From Andrena cerasifolii (Eukaryota > Arthropoda > Insecta > Hymenoptera > Andrenidae), in NCBI RefSeq assembly GCF_050908995.1, contig NC_135120.1:6895433-6959432 (forward strand): a stretch of DNA of 64,000 nucleotides, written 5' to 3'. The notes under the pieces are model-generated. The model did no database searches. It saw nothing but the letters and a program-made list of their open reading frames with translations, and was not told where the DNA came from. The position numbers and the translations under genes are program-made. How positions within the stretch are numbered: the first letter of the stretch is position 1; each line of letters begins with the position of its first letter. Of this stretch, positions 23,602 to 35,841 are shown piece by piece.

Positions 23602-24582
23602 GGGGAACACCACTGTGACGGCCGGAAAAGTAAGCCATTTTTAAGAATTTTTTTCAGGAATAATTTACAGTTTTCAAAAAAATTGTTATTACCTACCTTT
23701 AGTACGCTGTCTTAAGAGAATATACAAAAAAAATAGAAAAACATCCATAAATTTTAATATATTAACCCTTAACTGGTATCCTGGGGTCGCTCGTGACCCC
23801 AAGCACCCAAAGTTCGATGTACAATTTTACAGTTGTCTAAGTTGGTAAACTGAATTTCTAATTAATTTTATAATAATAGTTTAACTATCTACGCTTCTAT
23901 TATTTTCTACATTACCTAAGAAGAAAATATAGTGGTTGCTCTAGTGTCGACTTTAAAATTTTCTGTGTCCTTTTTTATTTGGGGTCTGCCACGACCCGAG
24001 TATTCCAGCCACGTTTGCCAAAAACAGTATATCAGTTAAGGGTTAATTAATCTTCTAGACCCCCACACGCAAGCTGGTCGAAGGTGTAACTATGGAACAG
24101 CAAGTCCGAAATTAAATTTCATTTTTTTTTTATAAACTATATGAGTGTAGTTTCCGTTGTACTTACGGATTCTTTGATTGCAAACAATTTTTTTAAATAC
24201 GCGCGAAGGGCTGTTTATCTTTTATTCGCGGATTTTCGAAACTTTTCTTCTAAGGCGCACCATTTTTACAAAACTAATTTGTTTAAGAAATCGGTACGTA
24301 CAACGGAAACTACACTCATATAGTTTATAAAAAAAAAAGAAATTTGATTTCGGACCTGCTGTTCCATAGTTACACCTTCGACCACCTCGCGTGGGGGGTC
24401 TAGGAGATTAATTAATATATTAAAATTTATGGATGTTTTCCTATTTATTTTTTTCAGTATAGTCTCTTAAGACAGCGTATTAAAGGTAGGTAATCAAAAT
24501 TTTCTATGAAAACTGTATATTATTCCTGAAAAAAAATCTTAAGAATGGCTTACTTTTCCGGCCGTCACAGTGGTGTTCCCCC
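23602..24582. mobile_element. TTAA-flanked foldback MITE carrying a nested element (981 bp, about 700 bp without it)
   Basis: GGGGAACACCACTGTGACGG is inverted at the right (ccgtcacagtggtgttcccc), with TTAA at 23598-23601 and 24583-24586. The arms continue inward with strong similarity, including the cgtactaaag/taaaggtaggtaat zone, gaccccccacacgcaagc/cctcgcgtggggggtctag and atatgagtgtagtttccgtt / acggaaactacactcatata. The 23766-24042 MITE interrupts the left arm. Confidence 0.85.
23766..24042. mobile_element. 277-bp piggyBac-like MITE nested in the foldback
   Basis: TTAA borders both ends (23762-23765, 24043-24046). CCCTTAACTGGTAT is inverted at the right (atatcagttaaggg). The subterminal ggggtcgctcgtgacccc palindrome and the ggggtctgccacgaccc partner are typical of piggyBac-derived MITEs. 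The 16956-17233 element is 278 bp with the same architecture but different terminal sequence. Confidence 0.8.
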
Positions 24583-24842
24583 TTAACCGCCTATGTTTTT
24601 CTCCGTCGCACGGCCCTCTACTCTCTCTGTTAACCGCGTTTAGGATGTACCAGTTATTCCTTGGAAACCACCACGACCAATAGCTTTCCACTGCTCGTGG
24701 TACGAGCCTACATGGACGCAGCCTCATGCAGTTCTCCCGCAGCTCTCGCAACGGGTAACATTGGAACAGTCCCGCGCTCGGCTGTTACCCGGGTCCCAGA
24801 ACTTCAGGAGGTATTTGCACCGTAAAGGGCAGGCCTGACTTA

Positions 24843-25559
24843 AGGCGGCCACACACGGTCCGGCCGGCCTATCATTTGATGGCTCTCGACCTTCGAAAGG
24901 GTGGGAATACCATTAAAAAGACAGAAATGTCCAGGATTTCCTAACACAAAAAACTACATAATTCGGATCATAATGAAGGAAATTCCATGAAAAATCGAAT
25001 TTTGCATTTTGTTAATATCTTCGACTTACATGAAATTTTGTATGATTTTCATCCGAAACACATAAGGAATCCATCGGTATCACTTCCATATCGATACAAT
25101 AAAGAATAAAGGATTTCTTAATACTCCGAAACGAATAAATCCGTTGAATAAATTAATAAATAATGAATAATAATGTTTAACTAAACTGTAGATTTCGTCA
25201 CAATTTCTAATAGTACTATTTGATTTTTCCTTATAATCGGAAACTAAAAGTTTATCTAACAAGCGATTTAAATCGCTTAAAGAGCGTTAAATAAGCTACT
25301 AAATAAACAGTTTTCAAATTTTTTAAAAATTGAAAAAAAAAACATTAAATGAACGTACAATATATTCAATTATAAATCATTAGAAAGGAATAATTTTTTT
25401 ATTGTATATTTTTTGGCGCCATTCCGATATCTTTTATAGTATAAAAGTTATACAATACGAATGTTACTAATTATCCCTATCCCGACCACTGTGCGGCACC
25501 CACACGCTCCGGCCGGCCTGCACAATCTGACAGGCCGGCCGGACCGTGTGTGGCCGCCT
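24843..25559. mobile_element. 717-bp TTA-flanked element with AGGCGGCCACACACGGTCCG ends
   Basis: AGGCGGCCACACACGGTCCG, continuing ccggcc, is inverted at the right (cggaccgtgtgtggccgcct). TTA lies outside both ends (24840-24842, 25560-25562), as in PIF/Harbinger insertions. The interior is AT-rich and shares diverged words with the hAT-like foldback (ggaatccatcggtatcactt and tatcgatacaataaagaata). No transposase is seen. Confidence 0.8.
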
Positions 25560-25562
25560 TTA

Positions 25563-26043
25563 GGGACTTATACATACCTATGTAATACTCACCGCAGTGA
25601 GTAAAAAAATGTTTAATCAGCATAGGTCCTAAAATGAATCCTCTTGATGTAAAATGTACTTTGGTGTTCACATGAGTAGGTAGTATAATGAAGTTGGAAT
25701 TTCGAACGTAAAATTTTTTTAAAAAATTAAAACATGATTTCGGCGCACAGTTTCGGTCAATTAAAAGAACAAAAGCTAATTTGCAAATATAAGAAGTATC
25801 ATCTTCCGACGTTTCGGTCAATATTTAGACCTTTATCAAGGAAAGTTTCACTGATCTGACAAAAGAAATGAATACTTGGCAAACTTTTTTATGTTACACC
25901 AAAAAGTTTGATTCTGGGACGTATGGTTGATTAACCATTTTTCACTCCTCATAGTGAGCACTAAAAGTTTCTGAAGTCATGGACTTGTTTCTGTATCACC
26001 CAGTACATTATAGCAGTATCAATGTTTCACTTATTATTCTAGA
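25563..26043. other. No gene seen
   Basis: The minus frame 25477-25821 runs out of the neighbouring element's end and is not recognised. No repeat noticed. Confidence 0.35.
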
Positions 26044-26235
26044 TCAATAAGGATCTACCCTATCTCGATAAGTGTCATTGACAGCAGAGAATGTCATGTA
26101 AAACGCATTACCAACGGAATGGCTTTTCGCGGCCACGTCGAACAGTTCCTCAGCGACCCCTCCGAACTCGTAAATGAATCCCTCCGACGTTTTTTTTTTG
26201 CCCGATAAGGAAAAGATATTCCTCCCTTTCAGCAT
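26044..26235 (-). other. Exon-like open frame, unrecognised
   Basis: The minus-strand frame contains a normal-looking stretch (YEFGGVAEELFDVAAKSHSV, then GNAFYMTFSAVNDTYRDRVD) in a locally GC-richer segment, ending at a stop at 26044. The N-terminal part is low-complexity (KKK) and an upstream exon border is unclear. No domain recognised. Confidence 0.3.
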
Positions 26236-27814
26236 CCGTCGAGGCTTATCTGATCCCTAAAGTTTTATGCCAAAACGAATAGATTTTGGCATGTAATTTG
26301 CATTCCTTTTTCTCTCCTCAGGATAGAAATACACCCCAACAGTGAAACCACGAAACTTGAATAAGTAGAGGATTTACATACACGATAAAAACACATAATA
26401 AATATGTATGAATAGGTAAGAAAGCATCAGCGAACAATTTTAATACCTGTGACCTTCACTCCTTTAATTACGATTTTTGTGGAACAATAAACAGCGCGGG
26501 ATAAAATGAAAAGGGGTTAGAAGATAATATTGTATCTGCAAAACATGAACTACAAACCATGGTGACACAAAGACAATTATTCTTGCATGTGCTAAGAAGT
26601 GTTTCAGTTATGAAATATAGGTAACATAATCTATAGATAATTTTAGAAATTATCTAAAGATAATATATAATTTATAAGAAATTTTATAATTGCTTATTTC
26701 TTATTTCTCGAGAAATACTATAATTTCTCGAGAAACTTAAGTCTAGGAAAAATATTATAAATTTAATTTATTTTCGTAAATGAATGTATCACTACTTAGT
26801 TAATCGCCAACGTAAAAAAACACATCTACAATTTATAATACATCTTATTAATAACATTAGAACCTATATGAATTCCAATAGAAAATCACAGTACAGAAGA
26901 TTCGATATTATTAACTGCTGAAGGTGCTCTTAAATTCTTATTTAAAATTTTAGAAAAATTGTATACTGAATTAAGTACCTAATGAGTTTCTTGGGGCTAT
27001 TAATATATATATAGGTTGAGTACTTTAAATCAACCCCCTCGAAGATATTTCTTTGAAACTGTTGGTTATATAAAAAAAATATTCCAAATAAAAGTAATAT
27101 AGTTTCGACGTGGGGTGAGGGGTATTTTGATGTACTAACGTTTCTTCTGGGTGAATCGTGTTTGTTTCTCTTCGACCATTGCATAATGAATTGAAAAATC
27201 GCTTGATTGTACCGACACAAGAGGAAGTCAGGCTTTTAGCAATCAAATTCAGCTGAAGGATTAAAACGTTCGTACACGTTCAACGATGTGTCTCGAGACG
27301 CGACAAAATCCGAAACTACGTCCCGCGATTTCGCGGTTAAATCTACCATTAACTCGCCAGCGAAAGAGGGAAATAAGGAGGGAAGTAGACCGAGCGTGTA
27401 TTTCTTTGGGAACGGTCACGGAACTCGACAACGAGGGGAAATACGTTGGATCGATTTCCGGATTAAATTACCGATTCCTGGGGATCTTGCTGGTACTTCG
27501 ATGGGAAAAACTTAACGTAAATACTCGTAACGACCAGGGACCTCTATTTCAGACCTATTGTGTCCTAAATTATCTATTAACGAAAGGATAATGAGACCTT
27601 AAATCGATGCAAATGTCTGTGGCTAAGTTTGAAGCTCTAGAACATCTTTTATATCATACTAAATTAATTATGACAGCTACTAATAGCTTGTATCTATTAG
27701 AAGTGTTTTACACCGAGCATATTCTTTGCTATTTATTATCGTTAATATTATTATTTAATTAGTGGATAATAATTAGCAAATCTAATTATTGGACTGATGA
27801 ATTAAGAGTAAATG
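26236..27814. other. Mostly AT-rich, one CpG-rich open segment
   Basis: 26630-26740 has several short AT-rich palindromes (taatttctcgagaaa). 27286-27591 is CpG-rich and open in two + frames of 75 and 101 codons, without a recognised domain. Nothing else seen. Confidence 0.35.
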
Positions 27815-27816
27815 TA

Positions 27817-29487
27817 GGGGAAACCTGTCCAAAACCGTATATGTACTTAAGGTTTCCAGGTCCATATCTTTTTAAATTATAAAACAAATTGGGTAATGAA
27901 AACGGTATTTATTAAGTGTTTTCATAAACAACACAAAATAACAAAAATATAGTTGAAACGTCCAAACAGGCTACTTAATTTAACAATAAACTAAAACCTG
28001 TTCTTTTTTCGATTTTGCCCCGATCTAAAGTAGCAACAATAGTATTAAGTTCTATCCACAGCGTAATGAGCACCTCGGAATCAAACAACTTTTGTCTCAA
28101 ACATTTCTTCCTATCTCAAAAATTATAGAAGTTATTCAGGTGGCTTGTCCTAGGTGGCTCATCATGTATGTATACACAAAAATTATTTTCAACGTTATTT
28201 TCTCTACGTTTGTTTGGCAATTTTTGGATTTTAGCTGTTTTCGATTGTTCTACATTCAGAGTAGGTGTTTTCTTCTTGTTGTTGCTTGAAATAGCGGGGT
28301 ACGGGTTTACCCCGTACGGTTGTGTCCCAAGACGTAAGCACCTACCTACACTTTTGGTTACAGCTAAATATGAAAACGACAATAATCGGCCACGACCTTC
28401 AAAATATAATAGAAATAGACACTGTTAATAGATATCTTCAAGTAACTTACATTCTAATTAAGGGAGACCGGGGCAAAGTGACGCGAAAGAAGTTTGAAGT
28501 CGAATAAAATTTTTCCCTTTCAATAAAAATGTATGGAAATAGATTTCAAATATAATTTGAACATTACTATTGATAAATGACGAATAGCAATACCTAAAAT
28601 AAATTTAGAGTATATTAAAATTTAACTTGAAAAGAAAAAGCGAAAACGACCACTTTACCCCATATATGAGCTTAAATAAAATAAGAGTTTTAATTAAGGA
28701 TATAGGTAATTATTAACCCCTTGCGCTGGAACGACGTGTTTAGCACAGCAGCTTCTGGCTTTTTTGCACCGTGGTTGTCAAAAACTGTGTCAGATTTTTC
28801 ATTTTTTTGAGGTTAGATTCTGTTTCATCACGCCGCGTAGTTTCCCAGCTAGCAGACAGGTTAGGTTACTGCGCACATCACTCGCGCATCTTTTCCTTGC
28901 AGCTCAGTTTACCCCGAATATGTACTCAGTGGAAAATTAATTATTTAATAATGTTAGGATTAATGTTTTCTCAAACGCGTGTACACGTGTATTTGTAAGC
29001 TGGTTTTAAACACGCAGAAAAAAATTGAAGTTAAAATAACACATTTAAGACTCATTTATCCAAAAAGCTAATTTAAAAAGAAAATCAATTGGAAGTCTCT
29101 AAAACTTAATATTTTTTTTTTAAATGAATTTGTATGAATGTGCATAATTATCATTGGTATATTATATACATTTGTACGTCACCAAAATTTGTAAATATAT
29201 TCTATTGTTAAAGAATAAATTAGGAAAGCTCATTTTGCCCCGAGGTTCACTTTGCGCCGGTCTCCCCTACCAAAACACTATATAGTCCACTTAAAGTCAG
29301 TCGAAAATAAGATCAGAGTACTTAGAAACAGAATAAATCTAATAATTCGCTGGAGCATACGTATTTCGTCACGAATTTCTGTTGTCTAACAGTTCAATAT
29401 GGCAGAAAACAATTGCCAAATGCTCGTGGGCTTCTTTCATTTATTTTCAGGAATAAATATGGTATACGTTTTTGTGCAGGTTTCCCC
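27817..29487. mobile_element. TA-flanked element, GGGGAAACCTG ends, carrying a nested element
   Basis: GGGGAAACCTGTCCAAAA is inverted at the right (tttttgtgcaggtttcccc), with TA outside both ends (27815-27816, 29488-29489). The total is 1,671 bp, or about 862 bp after subtracting the 28461-29267 element. Its interior frames at 28092-28507 are not recognised. Confidence 0.75.
28461..29267. mobile_element. 807-bp TA-flanked element, RGGGAGACCGGGGCAAAGTG ends, nested
   Basis: The left agggagaccggggcaaagtg and the right cactttgcgccggtctcccc are inverted, with TA at 28459-28460 and 29268-29269. The left half is repeated in reverse orientation at 33290-33513. The interior includes TTAACCCCTTGCGCTGG at 28713, which could be one end of a piggyBac-like insertion without a visible partner. 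Confidence 0.8.
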
Positions 29488-29489
29488 TA

Positions 29490-31401
29490 CTAGGTATACG
29501 ATTTTAATGAAGATTTATACCTGCTTAGATATATATTTCGCTCGACGTACCATAATGTATAGTTAACCATTTATTGACTATTATGATTTTAGTATCAAAC
29601 TACTAATACTAATTATCACAAAGAAGCTACGTAACTCTACATAAAATTGCACATAATGAAAAAGAGTAAACAGAGTAACTTTTATTTAATTAAATTTATT
29701 CACGATACACGACAGCGAAATATATAAATTAAAATGTGCTGGCCATGTGATGAAAGAACTAAACACTTTTTCAGCTTCGTTTTATTAATTGAGTCTACAT
29801 GCACATTACTTTCTACTATAAGTATTACATAGAACAAAATTATTATAGCACTCTAAAATATTTAGAAATGTTTAAAGTACTAACAATAAACTACGTTAGA
29901 CGAAAAGGAACTGAAGGTACATTGTTTTGTTCATCGTGAACAAGGTTCCAATTTTCGATTTTAATATATTTATATATTTTTTCCAGAACCTGTAGTATCC
30001 ATTCTTCCTTGAACGAAAATTAAGAAACAAGTGAATGCTTTTTTTTTAAACTCATTCATCAATGGCGTTCAATTGTGCTGACGATCTTAAAAGATACTTT
30101 ATGGTGATTTTTTTGCTGTAAGGAAAACCAGTGTGAACATCACTTCACGACGATATTTAACGATTTAATTAAAAGACTGCAAAAGTGGACGTCACAAAAG
30201 CACGCTTAAGCGAAAGGGTTATGAAGGAGGGGTAAGAAAAAAGGATATCAGCGATTTTAACAGACGATAACCACACCATCAATGAAGTATTGAAGTTCCT
30301 CTTTGCCTCGACACTTAGCTTTTAATACCCTTGTACGAAAATTTACGCCAGAGAGATTTGGCACATTAACTTGATCTGCTTCAGATTTCTTCTAATTGAT
30401 CAACACTCATTATTATACAATGCCACTCCTAATATTTTAAATATAGGTACATACATTTAATAATACGAAATCAAATTTACAGAAGAAACTATTCGTCTGA
30501 GAGAAGCAAAGTTTGTGACCTGCAGATCATTTTCTGACGTCACCATTGTTTGAGATTGTTATAAAGCTGTGTAAATTTATTATTAAAACAATTGAGCTAT
30601 TGTTACAGTGAAACTGTTTGGTAAATGACACTCGCGAAAGAAGACACAAAATATTCATTAGTTGCTACTGAAATGTGGAAATATACATATACAACAATTT
30701 CACGATATTGAGGAAAGGATTATGGGGGTGAGAAAAAAAGTGGACAGCGTACAGGTTTGTGAGTGACGATAAAAATTGACGTGAATTTTCTGGAAATGAT
30801 CGAACGCAGGGAATTCGAGGACACGCACTCACTCGTGTAATCGTGTCAGCATCGTGTTTGTCCAATTTCTATACCTAGTTTTCGTGTGTTACTGCATGGG
30901 GTAAACTGTACAATGATTGAGATCCTAAGCGGAAACCCCAATTGGAATGTCTATATCTTTTTGTGAACTTTTTGTATGGTCTTAATTAATTTCAGTTATT
31001 ATTAATAATCGTGGATTTTGTCATTAAAATAAAACATCTTGAGTACCTATTAAGTCTTTTATTTTCAAAATATTCAATGAAAAACAAAAATAGGCATACA
31101 AGTACAATTATTGGCATCATCAAATTTGAGGTTATATAGAAAAACATATGAAGTTAAAAACGAAGTTTAAAGTGTTTAAACATACTATTTCATTCACTAT
31201 TAAACACCTACAACACTTAGTAAATCTGTATTTCAATCCATTGCTTAGTTACAAAGCGACAAAGTACACTTACCTACCTCTTTACAAAATTTTAAGAAAA
31301 CGCCTGAAACTCAGCCCTTTGTTCCACTTTGCGGTGTTGCCAGATGTAAAATGTGTAGTTCAACTACTGGGCGTTGCAGTGTTGCAGTGAAAGAATAATA
31401 C
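29490..31401. other. About 1.9 kb without recognised gene or repeat
   Basis: AT-rich sequence with only short frames (66 codons minus at 30665-30865, 80 codons + at 31148-31390). No inverted-repeat element was noticed, which makes it one of the longer ordinary stretches in the window. Confidence 0.4.
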
Positions 31402-31704
31402 CGGAAATCCCGGACGCCCGTACCTCTAAAAGCGGTGGGGGAACTCACGCATGCGCGCGAGGGGCGCCGCGCGTCGAACCAATCAATGCCAAGATGGGAA
31501 ACGATGGGAAACGAAACGACGCCAGCGCCAAGCCAAGCTAACTAAGTCAAGTGAGGCCGCAGCCAACCTTGGCTTGGCGCTGGCGTCGTTTCGTTTCCCA
31601 TCGTTTCCCATCTTGGCGATGATTGGTTCGTCGTCGCGGCGCCCCTCGCGCGCATGCGTGAGTTCCCCCACCGCTTTCAGAGGTACGGGTGTCCGGGATT
31701 TCCG
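31402..31704. mobile_element. 303-bp CpG-rich near-perfect palindrome
   Basis: The arms of about 135 bp (31402-31535 and 31566-31704) pair almost perfectly: cggaaatcccggacgcccgt, gaactcacgcatgcgcgcga and gggaaacgatgggaaacgaa each recur as reverse complements. The loop is about 30 bp. GC content is far above the flanks and both arms carry gcatgcgcgcgag-type CpG clusters. It reads as a foldback MITE; no target duplication was resolved. Confidence 0.85.
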
Positions 31705-31796
31705 CCGTTCACTGGTCGAGACGCTGCCGCGTCTCTAGATATTTCTCTGAAAGTGTTAGCAATGTATTGGCTACAGCTCCCCATGAAAATTATATA

Positions 31797-32050
31797 GGGG
31801 AGAGTAGGATAAAGCGGAGCGGGTGTGTAAAACGGAACGTCAATGTTTCTCTTAGATGAGAGCTGCGAATGAGCTGGTATCACGTGACATGGGACCAAAC
31901 TTTGTTGCCAAATATTTTTCTTAACAAACGCTTTGATTTTCTTTTAGTCTAAGGTCCACTTAAGACGCCTGTTAAAGTCCCGTGTATTTTTTTACGATTT
32001 TATGTTATCACCCTCTAAAGTTAAGTGTTCCATTTTACCCTACTCTCCCC
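31797..32050. mobile_element. 254-bp TA-flanked MITE, GGGGAGAGTAGGATAAAGCG end
   Basis: ggggagagtaggataaagcg on the left and ccattttaccctactctcccc on the right are inverted, with TA at 31795-31796 and 32051-32052. The interior words (ctcattcgcagctctcatct on the complement, and gtccactgaag-like words) match both halves of the 34059-34963 element, so this is a short internal-deletion derivative of that type. Confidence 0.8.
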
Positions 32051-32052
32051 TA

Positions 32053-32769
32053 CTCTGCTTTATTCGGGTTATATTTCATCACGCGTGATGTATAATTTGT
32101 CTACGAAATTCTGAAGTGATTCGAATCATGTGTAATTAAAAGTAGCTCGAATAAAATCCTGTTTGGAGTTATTTTCATCAGGAAAACATTGCCCATCCAT
32201 TGTTAATAGTATCACGAAGCTCTCAAATAGAAATTTAAATTTTTATTAGCTTCGACATGTGTTCAAATCAGAAAGGTCCGACCCAAATTAATAAGCAATT
32301 TCGCCAAACCCTGGTCCAGTCAAAATATTAATCTGTTTTTGAGGATTATTGAAAAAGTGGTTGAAATTTTTGGTCTGTGTGACAATGATTCGTATGAATC
32401 TAAAAAAATATTCCCTCTTTTTATATCTTGCATCGCATTCCCGCTTCCGACAAGGTTTGTCGGATTCTAATAACTTCCGTTCAAGGCCTGGTATCGATAA
32501 TCCCATTGTCGAGTGGGTATCGAGAAAACTCTGGGGTTGAATGGAGTGCCAGTGCCGCGGCACCGCAGGAGGCTGCTAATGCACTGTCAACAATGGATCC
32601 CTCGCCCAGAAATCTCTTCCTTCTGCGATGAATTCGAGCTGTACTGACTTCGATTACTTTGCGCCTGAATACCGCAGCGTTCTCATAGGGTACAATTTTT
32701 AATAAAGTTTAGTTTGTTACGTATTAGTTTGTTACATTTCGCGCAATATCTTTCCCAAATTGCGAAGAA
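32053..32769. other. No gene assigned
   Basis: Frames at 32288-32631 on both strands are 63-91 codons and unrecognised. The GC-richer segment 32430-32640 could be an exon remnant. Confidence 0.3.
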
Positions 32770-32773
32770 TTAA

Positions 32774-33150
32774 GGGGTTATACCTATTTAGTCAGGCGGT
32801 CGAAATCAGGCGAATGTTTGCGAATTATTTTTGAAAACGCGGACGCATATATTTTTACAGAACTTTTTGCACTTAAAATAGCAACGTTTAAAGAACATTT
32901 GGTAATTTTTTCGTAGAAAAATACTTATGTTTAGAATAAAGTAACTACCGACATCCAAGAAGCCTTTTTAAAAAACAAAAAAGATTTCTTTAGTATATTA
33001 ATGTAGCCTCTGATTGGCGGAGGGAATTTCCGAAATATTAATTTGAAACAAAATGGCGGCTATTTAAATTTGAAATCCTGATTTTTCGTGCAAAAATCAC
33101 GCGAAAAAAAATCAGGACTTCAAAAGAAAATGTGTTTACACAACGTACAA
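32774..33150. repeat. Half copy of a TTAA-flanked foldback family (copy 1)
   Basis: After TTAA (32770-32773) the sequence ggggttatacctatttagtc, gtcaggcggtcgaaatcagg and the later acaaaatggcggctatttaa match the reverse complement of 60770-61227. It runs through the central atttttcgtgcaaaaatcac loop and stops in the second arm, so only one terminus is present. Confidence 0.7.
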
Positions 33151-33289
33151 AGTTACAAAGTACAAATTATTGACGTTAAGCTTATATTAATGAAATATAT
33201 ATTTTTAAAAATAGTTTAAATAGTTTAAAAGTTCTAATAAAGTTAATTTTACAATTATATTCTTCATTAAAACTCGTATTTTATTTCAG

Positions 33290-33513
33290 ATCACTTTACC
33301 CCAAGTAGTAGCTCACTTTACCCCATATATGGGGTAAAGTGGTCGTTTTCGCTTTTTCTTTTCAAGTTGAATTTAAATATACTCTAAGTTTATTTTAGGT
33401 ATTGCTATTCGTCATTTACCAATACTAATATTTAAATTATATTATAAATCTATTTCCACACATTTTTATTGAAAGGGAAATTTTTTTTCGACTAACTTTA
33501 CCCCGGTCACCCC
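33290..33513. repeat. Partial copy of the 28461-29267 TA element, reversed
   Basis: The words ttaccccatatatggggtaa, aagtggtcgttttcgctttt and actttaccccggtcacccc repeat the left half of 28461-29267 on the opposite strand. TA follows the end at 33514. The other end is missing. Confidence 0.75.
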
Positions 33514-34031
33514 TATTTTTTACCCCTGACGTGGACGAAACTGCTCGGCACTAAACAAATATGTCACTGATGTGTGTGAATGAACCTTTATAAAATTGTT
33601 CCTAGTATACCTAATTCGACCCAGATTAATAGAGGTACATAGTTTGGTATTGTTTTATTCAGTTTATGTAGTATGCTACAATACCTAGGATATATCTCGT
33701 GATATTCAGCATTTCATTTTATGACGTGTTTCACTAATATGACGGCGCGACAAATTCCCCCAAAATTGTACAATATAAACATAAATCAACAATTAGAAGA
33801 CATGTCTGTTTGTATTAAGAACTTGACAACAACTCACTGTTATTTAAACAGCTAACCACCAACTTTTATTAACACATCATGCGATGTATAAATAATTCAT
33901 CAAAACTCTCTGTGTAATATTATTTAAAAACATTTCCTCGTATTTCCTAGAATGCAGCAACTGTTTTCGGGACGATGTTCGTGGAGGTGTGGAGTGTTGA
34001 AGGTAGGACTGCGAAGGAGGAAAAAAGGATA

Positions 34032-35346
34032 CCGTAAACTGGGGGAACATTGGCAGTAGGAGAAGGTGGGGTAAAACGGAACGCTTAACTATGGAGGGTG
34101 ATAACTTAAAATCGGGAGGAGAAAAAGACACGAGACTTCAACAGGAGTCTTCAGTGGACCTTAGACTATAAGAAAATCAAAGTCATTGTTAAGAAAAATC
34201 TTTGGGAACGACGGAAAATGAAATTTACCGGAGGTATTGAAATCTTCGCCTCGCTGAAATGGTGGGGTAAGACGGAACACCCACTCGAAGACCGTGTAAA
34301 CGTACAAAATCTTTATTTTTATGATTTAAAATGTATTCATTTATGTTAAAATCTATAAATATATGTTTTAGGTATAACTATTGCAAATAAAATATAACAA
34401 AAATATATATTATACATATAAGAGAAAATATTTTTTTAGATAACATGAAAATTACGGAAAATAATCAAATATAAATATAATATCGTAAAAGAAGGATAGA
34501 TTAATACAGTTTGTTTATTATTTTATGAACAAAAATCACGTACAAATGTATCATCTTCCTTTTCAGCAGTGGTGCAGGCTTCATGGGCCCACCCTTTACA
34601 TGCAGTCATTTAGTAAACATTTAATATTTACACTTCAGCGCGAGGTAAAGAACTGTTTAATACGTCAAAATGTAGCGTAAGGACTATAGAATCCAACGAC
34701 GTACTTGCCGTTATTAATTTTCCAAATCCAAGTACCGAAAAGTGGTCGAAAGTCCAACGCAATATTGAAACGTCGATACCGGAAATTTTTCCAACTCTCT
34801 TAATGGAAAAATAACGTGTGCAGGGGTTTATGGTCTATCACAAAATGCTATGAGGACCCTTTGGTTCCATGTGACGCGATACCAACTCATTCGCAGCTCT
34901 TATCTAACAGAAACATTGGTGTTCCGTTTTACCCACCCGTTCCGTTTTACCCCACTTTACCCCAATTACATTGTTTTACGTCAGACTAGTAAAACTTAAC
35001 CTGTTAATGCTATTTATATGTAATGCTATTAATTCTATTAAGAAGTAAAAAATAAAATAAAATAAACAAATTTAAGTGTCAGTGCATCTTACTGGCTTCA
35101 GATTAGTAAAACTTAACCCGTTAGTGCTGTCTAAATGATGTGCCAATGTTACCCCGGTACACTAACGTTTTTACCATGTATTAAAGAAGGAGAAGGACAA
35201 AAATTGTATACATTTTGACACTTGTAGTGCAATCACAAAAGGTGCAATGTTATGATAGGATACTTATAGCAAATGTAAACATGTTAATATTTAAATTATA
35301 TATCAAAATGTTTCAAAGCCCCCGCCAATGTTCCCCCAGTTTACGG
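34032..35346. mobile_element. 1,315-bp TA-flanked element, CCGTAAACTGGGGGAACATT ends
   Basis: CCGTAAACTGGGGGAACATT is inverted at the right (aatgttcccccagtttacgg), with TA at 34030-34031 and 35347-35348. Removing it restores continuity of the outer element's left arm. The interior holds the 34059-34963 segment and a tandem duplication of tagtaaaacttaacc words at about 34987 and 35104. Confidence 0.8.
34059..34963. mobile_element. Inner TA-type element related to 31797-32050
   Basis: The left ggagaaggtggggtaaaacg and right ccgttttaccccactttaccc are approximately inverted. Both sides contain sequence matching the two halves of the 254-bp MITE at 31797-32050 (for example gatgagagctgcgaatgagc there and its complement near 34893). 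Boundaries are uncertain because the right end is irregular. Confidence 0.55.
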
Positions 35347-35841
35347 TAGTGGACTCGTCAGTAAGGCTTACCTAGCAGACCTTGCCTTAGACGCGGGGAT
35401 GCTGGAAGACAGGACAAAACACATACTTCCTTCCTTTTCTTCTTTGTAGTCCTACGTTCAACATCTGCGCTTCCAGGAAGATCCTCCTCAATTGGTGAAC
35501 CCGATAGAACACGCATCAGGACCACAAGGAGCCAGCACGCCGCTGCCGAAACCGTGCAAAGGAAACGACGGACAGATCTGATCGTATCGCCCGCGTAATC
35601 CCTCTCCTAGAGTGGCAATTCAATCGTGCTGGATCCTACCGATTTATCGCAGCAACCTGTAAAGGAGAACCCACCAGATCTTTCTCTTGGCCACGTTGGC
35701 TGTTTGAGCAACGCGCTCGCCTCGAAGACGACTGCACGCTCACCGAGCTCGCATCAACATGACGCACTGCATTGCAAACTACGCGCACCCTGCATACCCA
35801 CAGCTGTGACGCACAAGCCTGCCATCTGAGCAGAAGAACTA

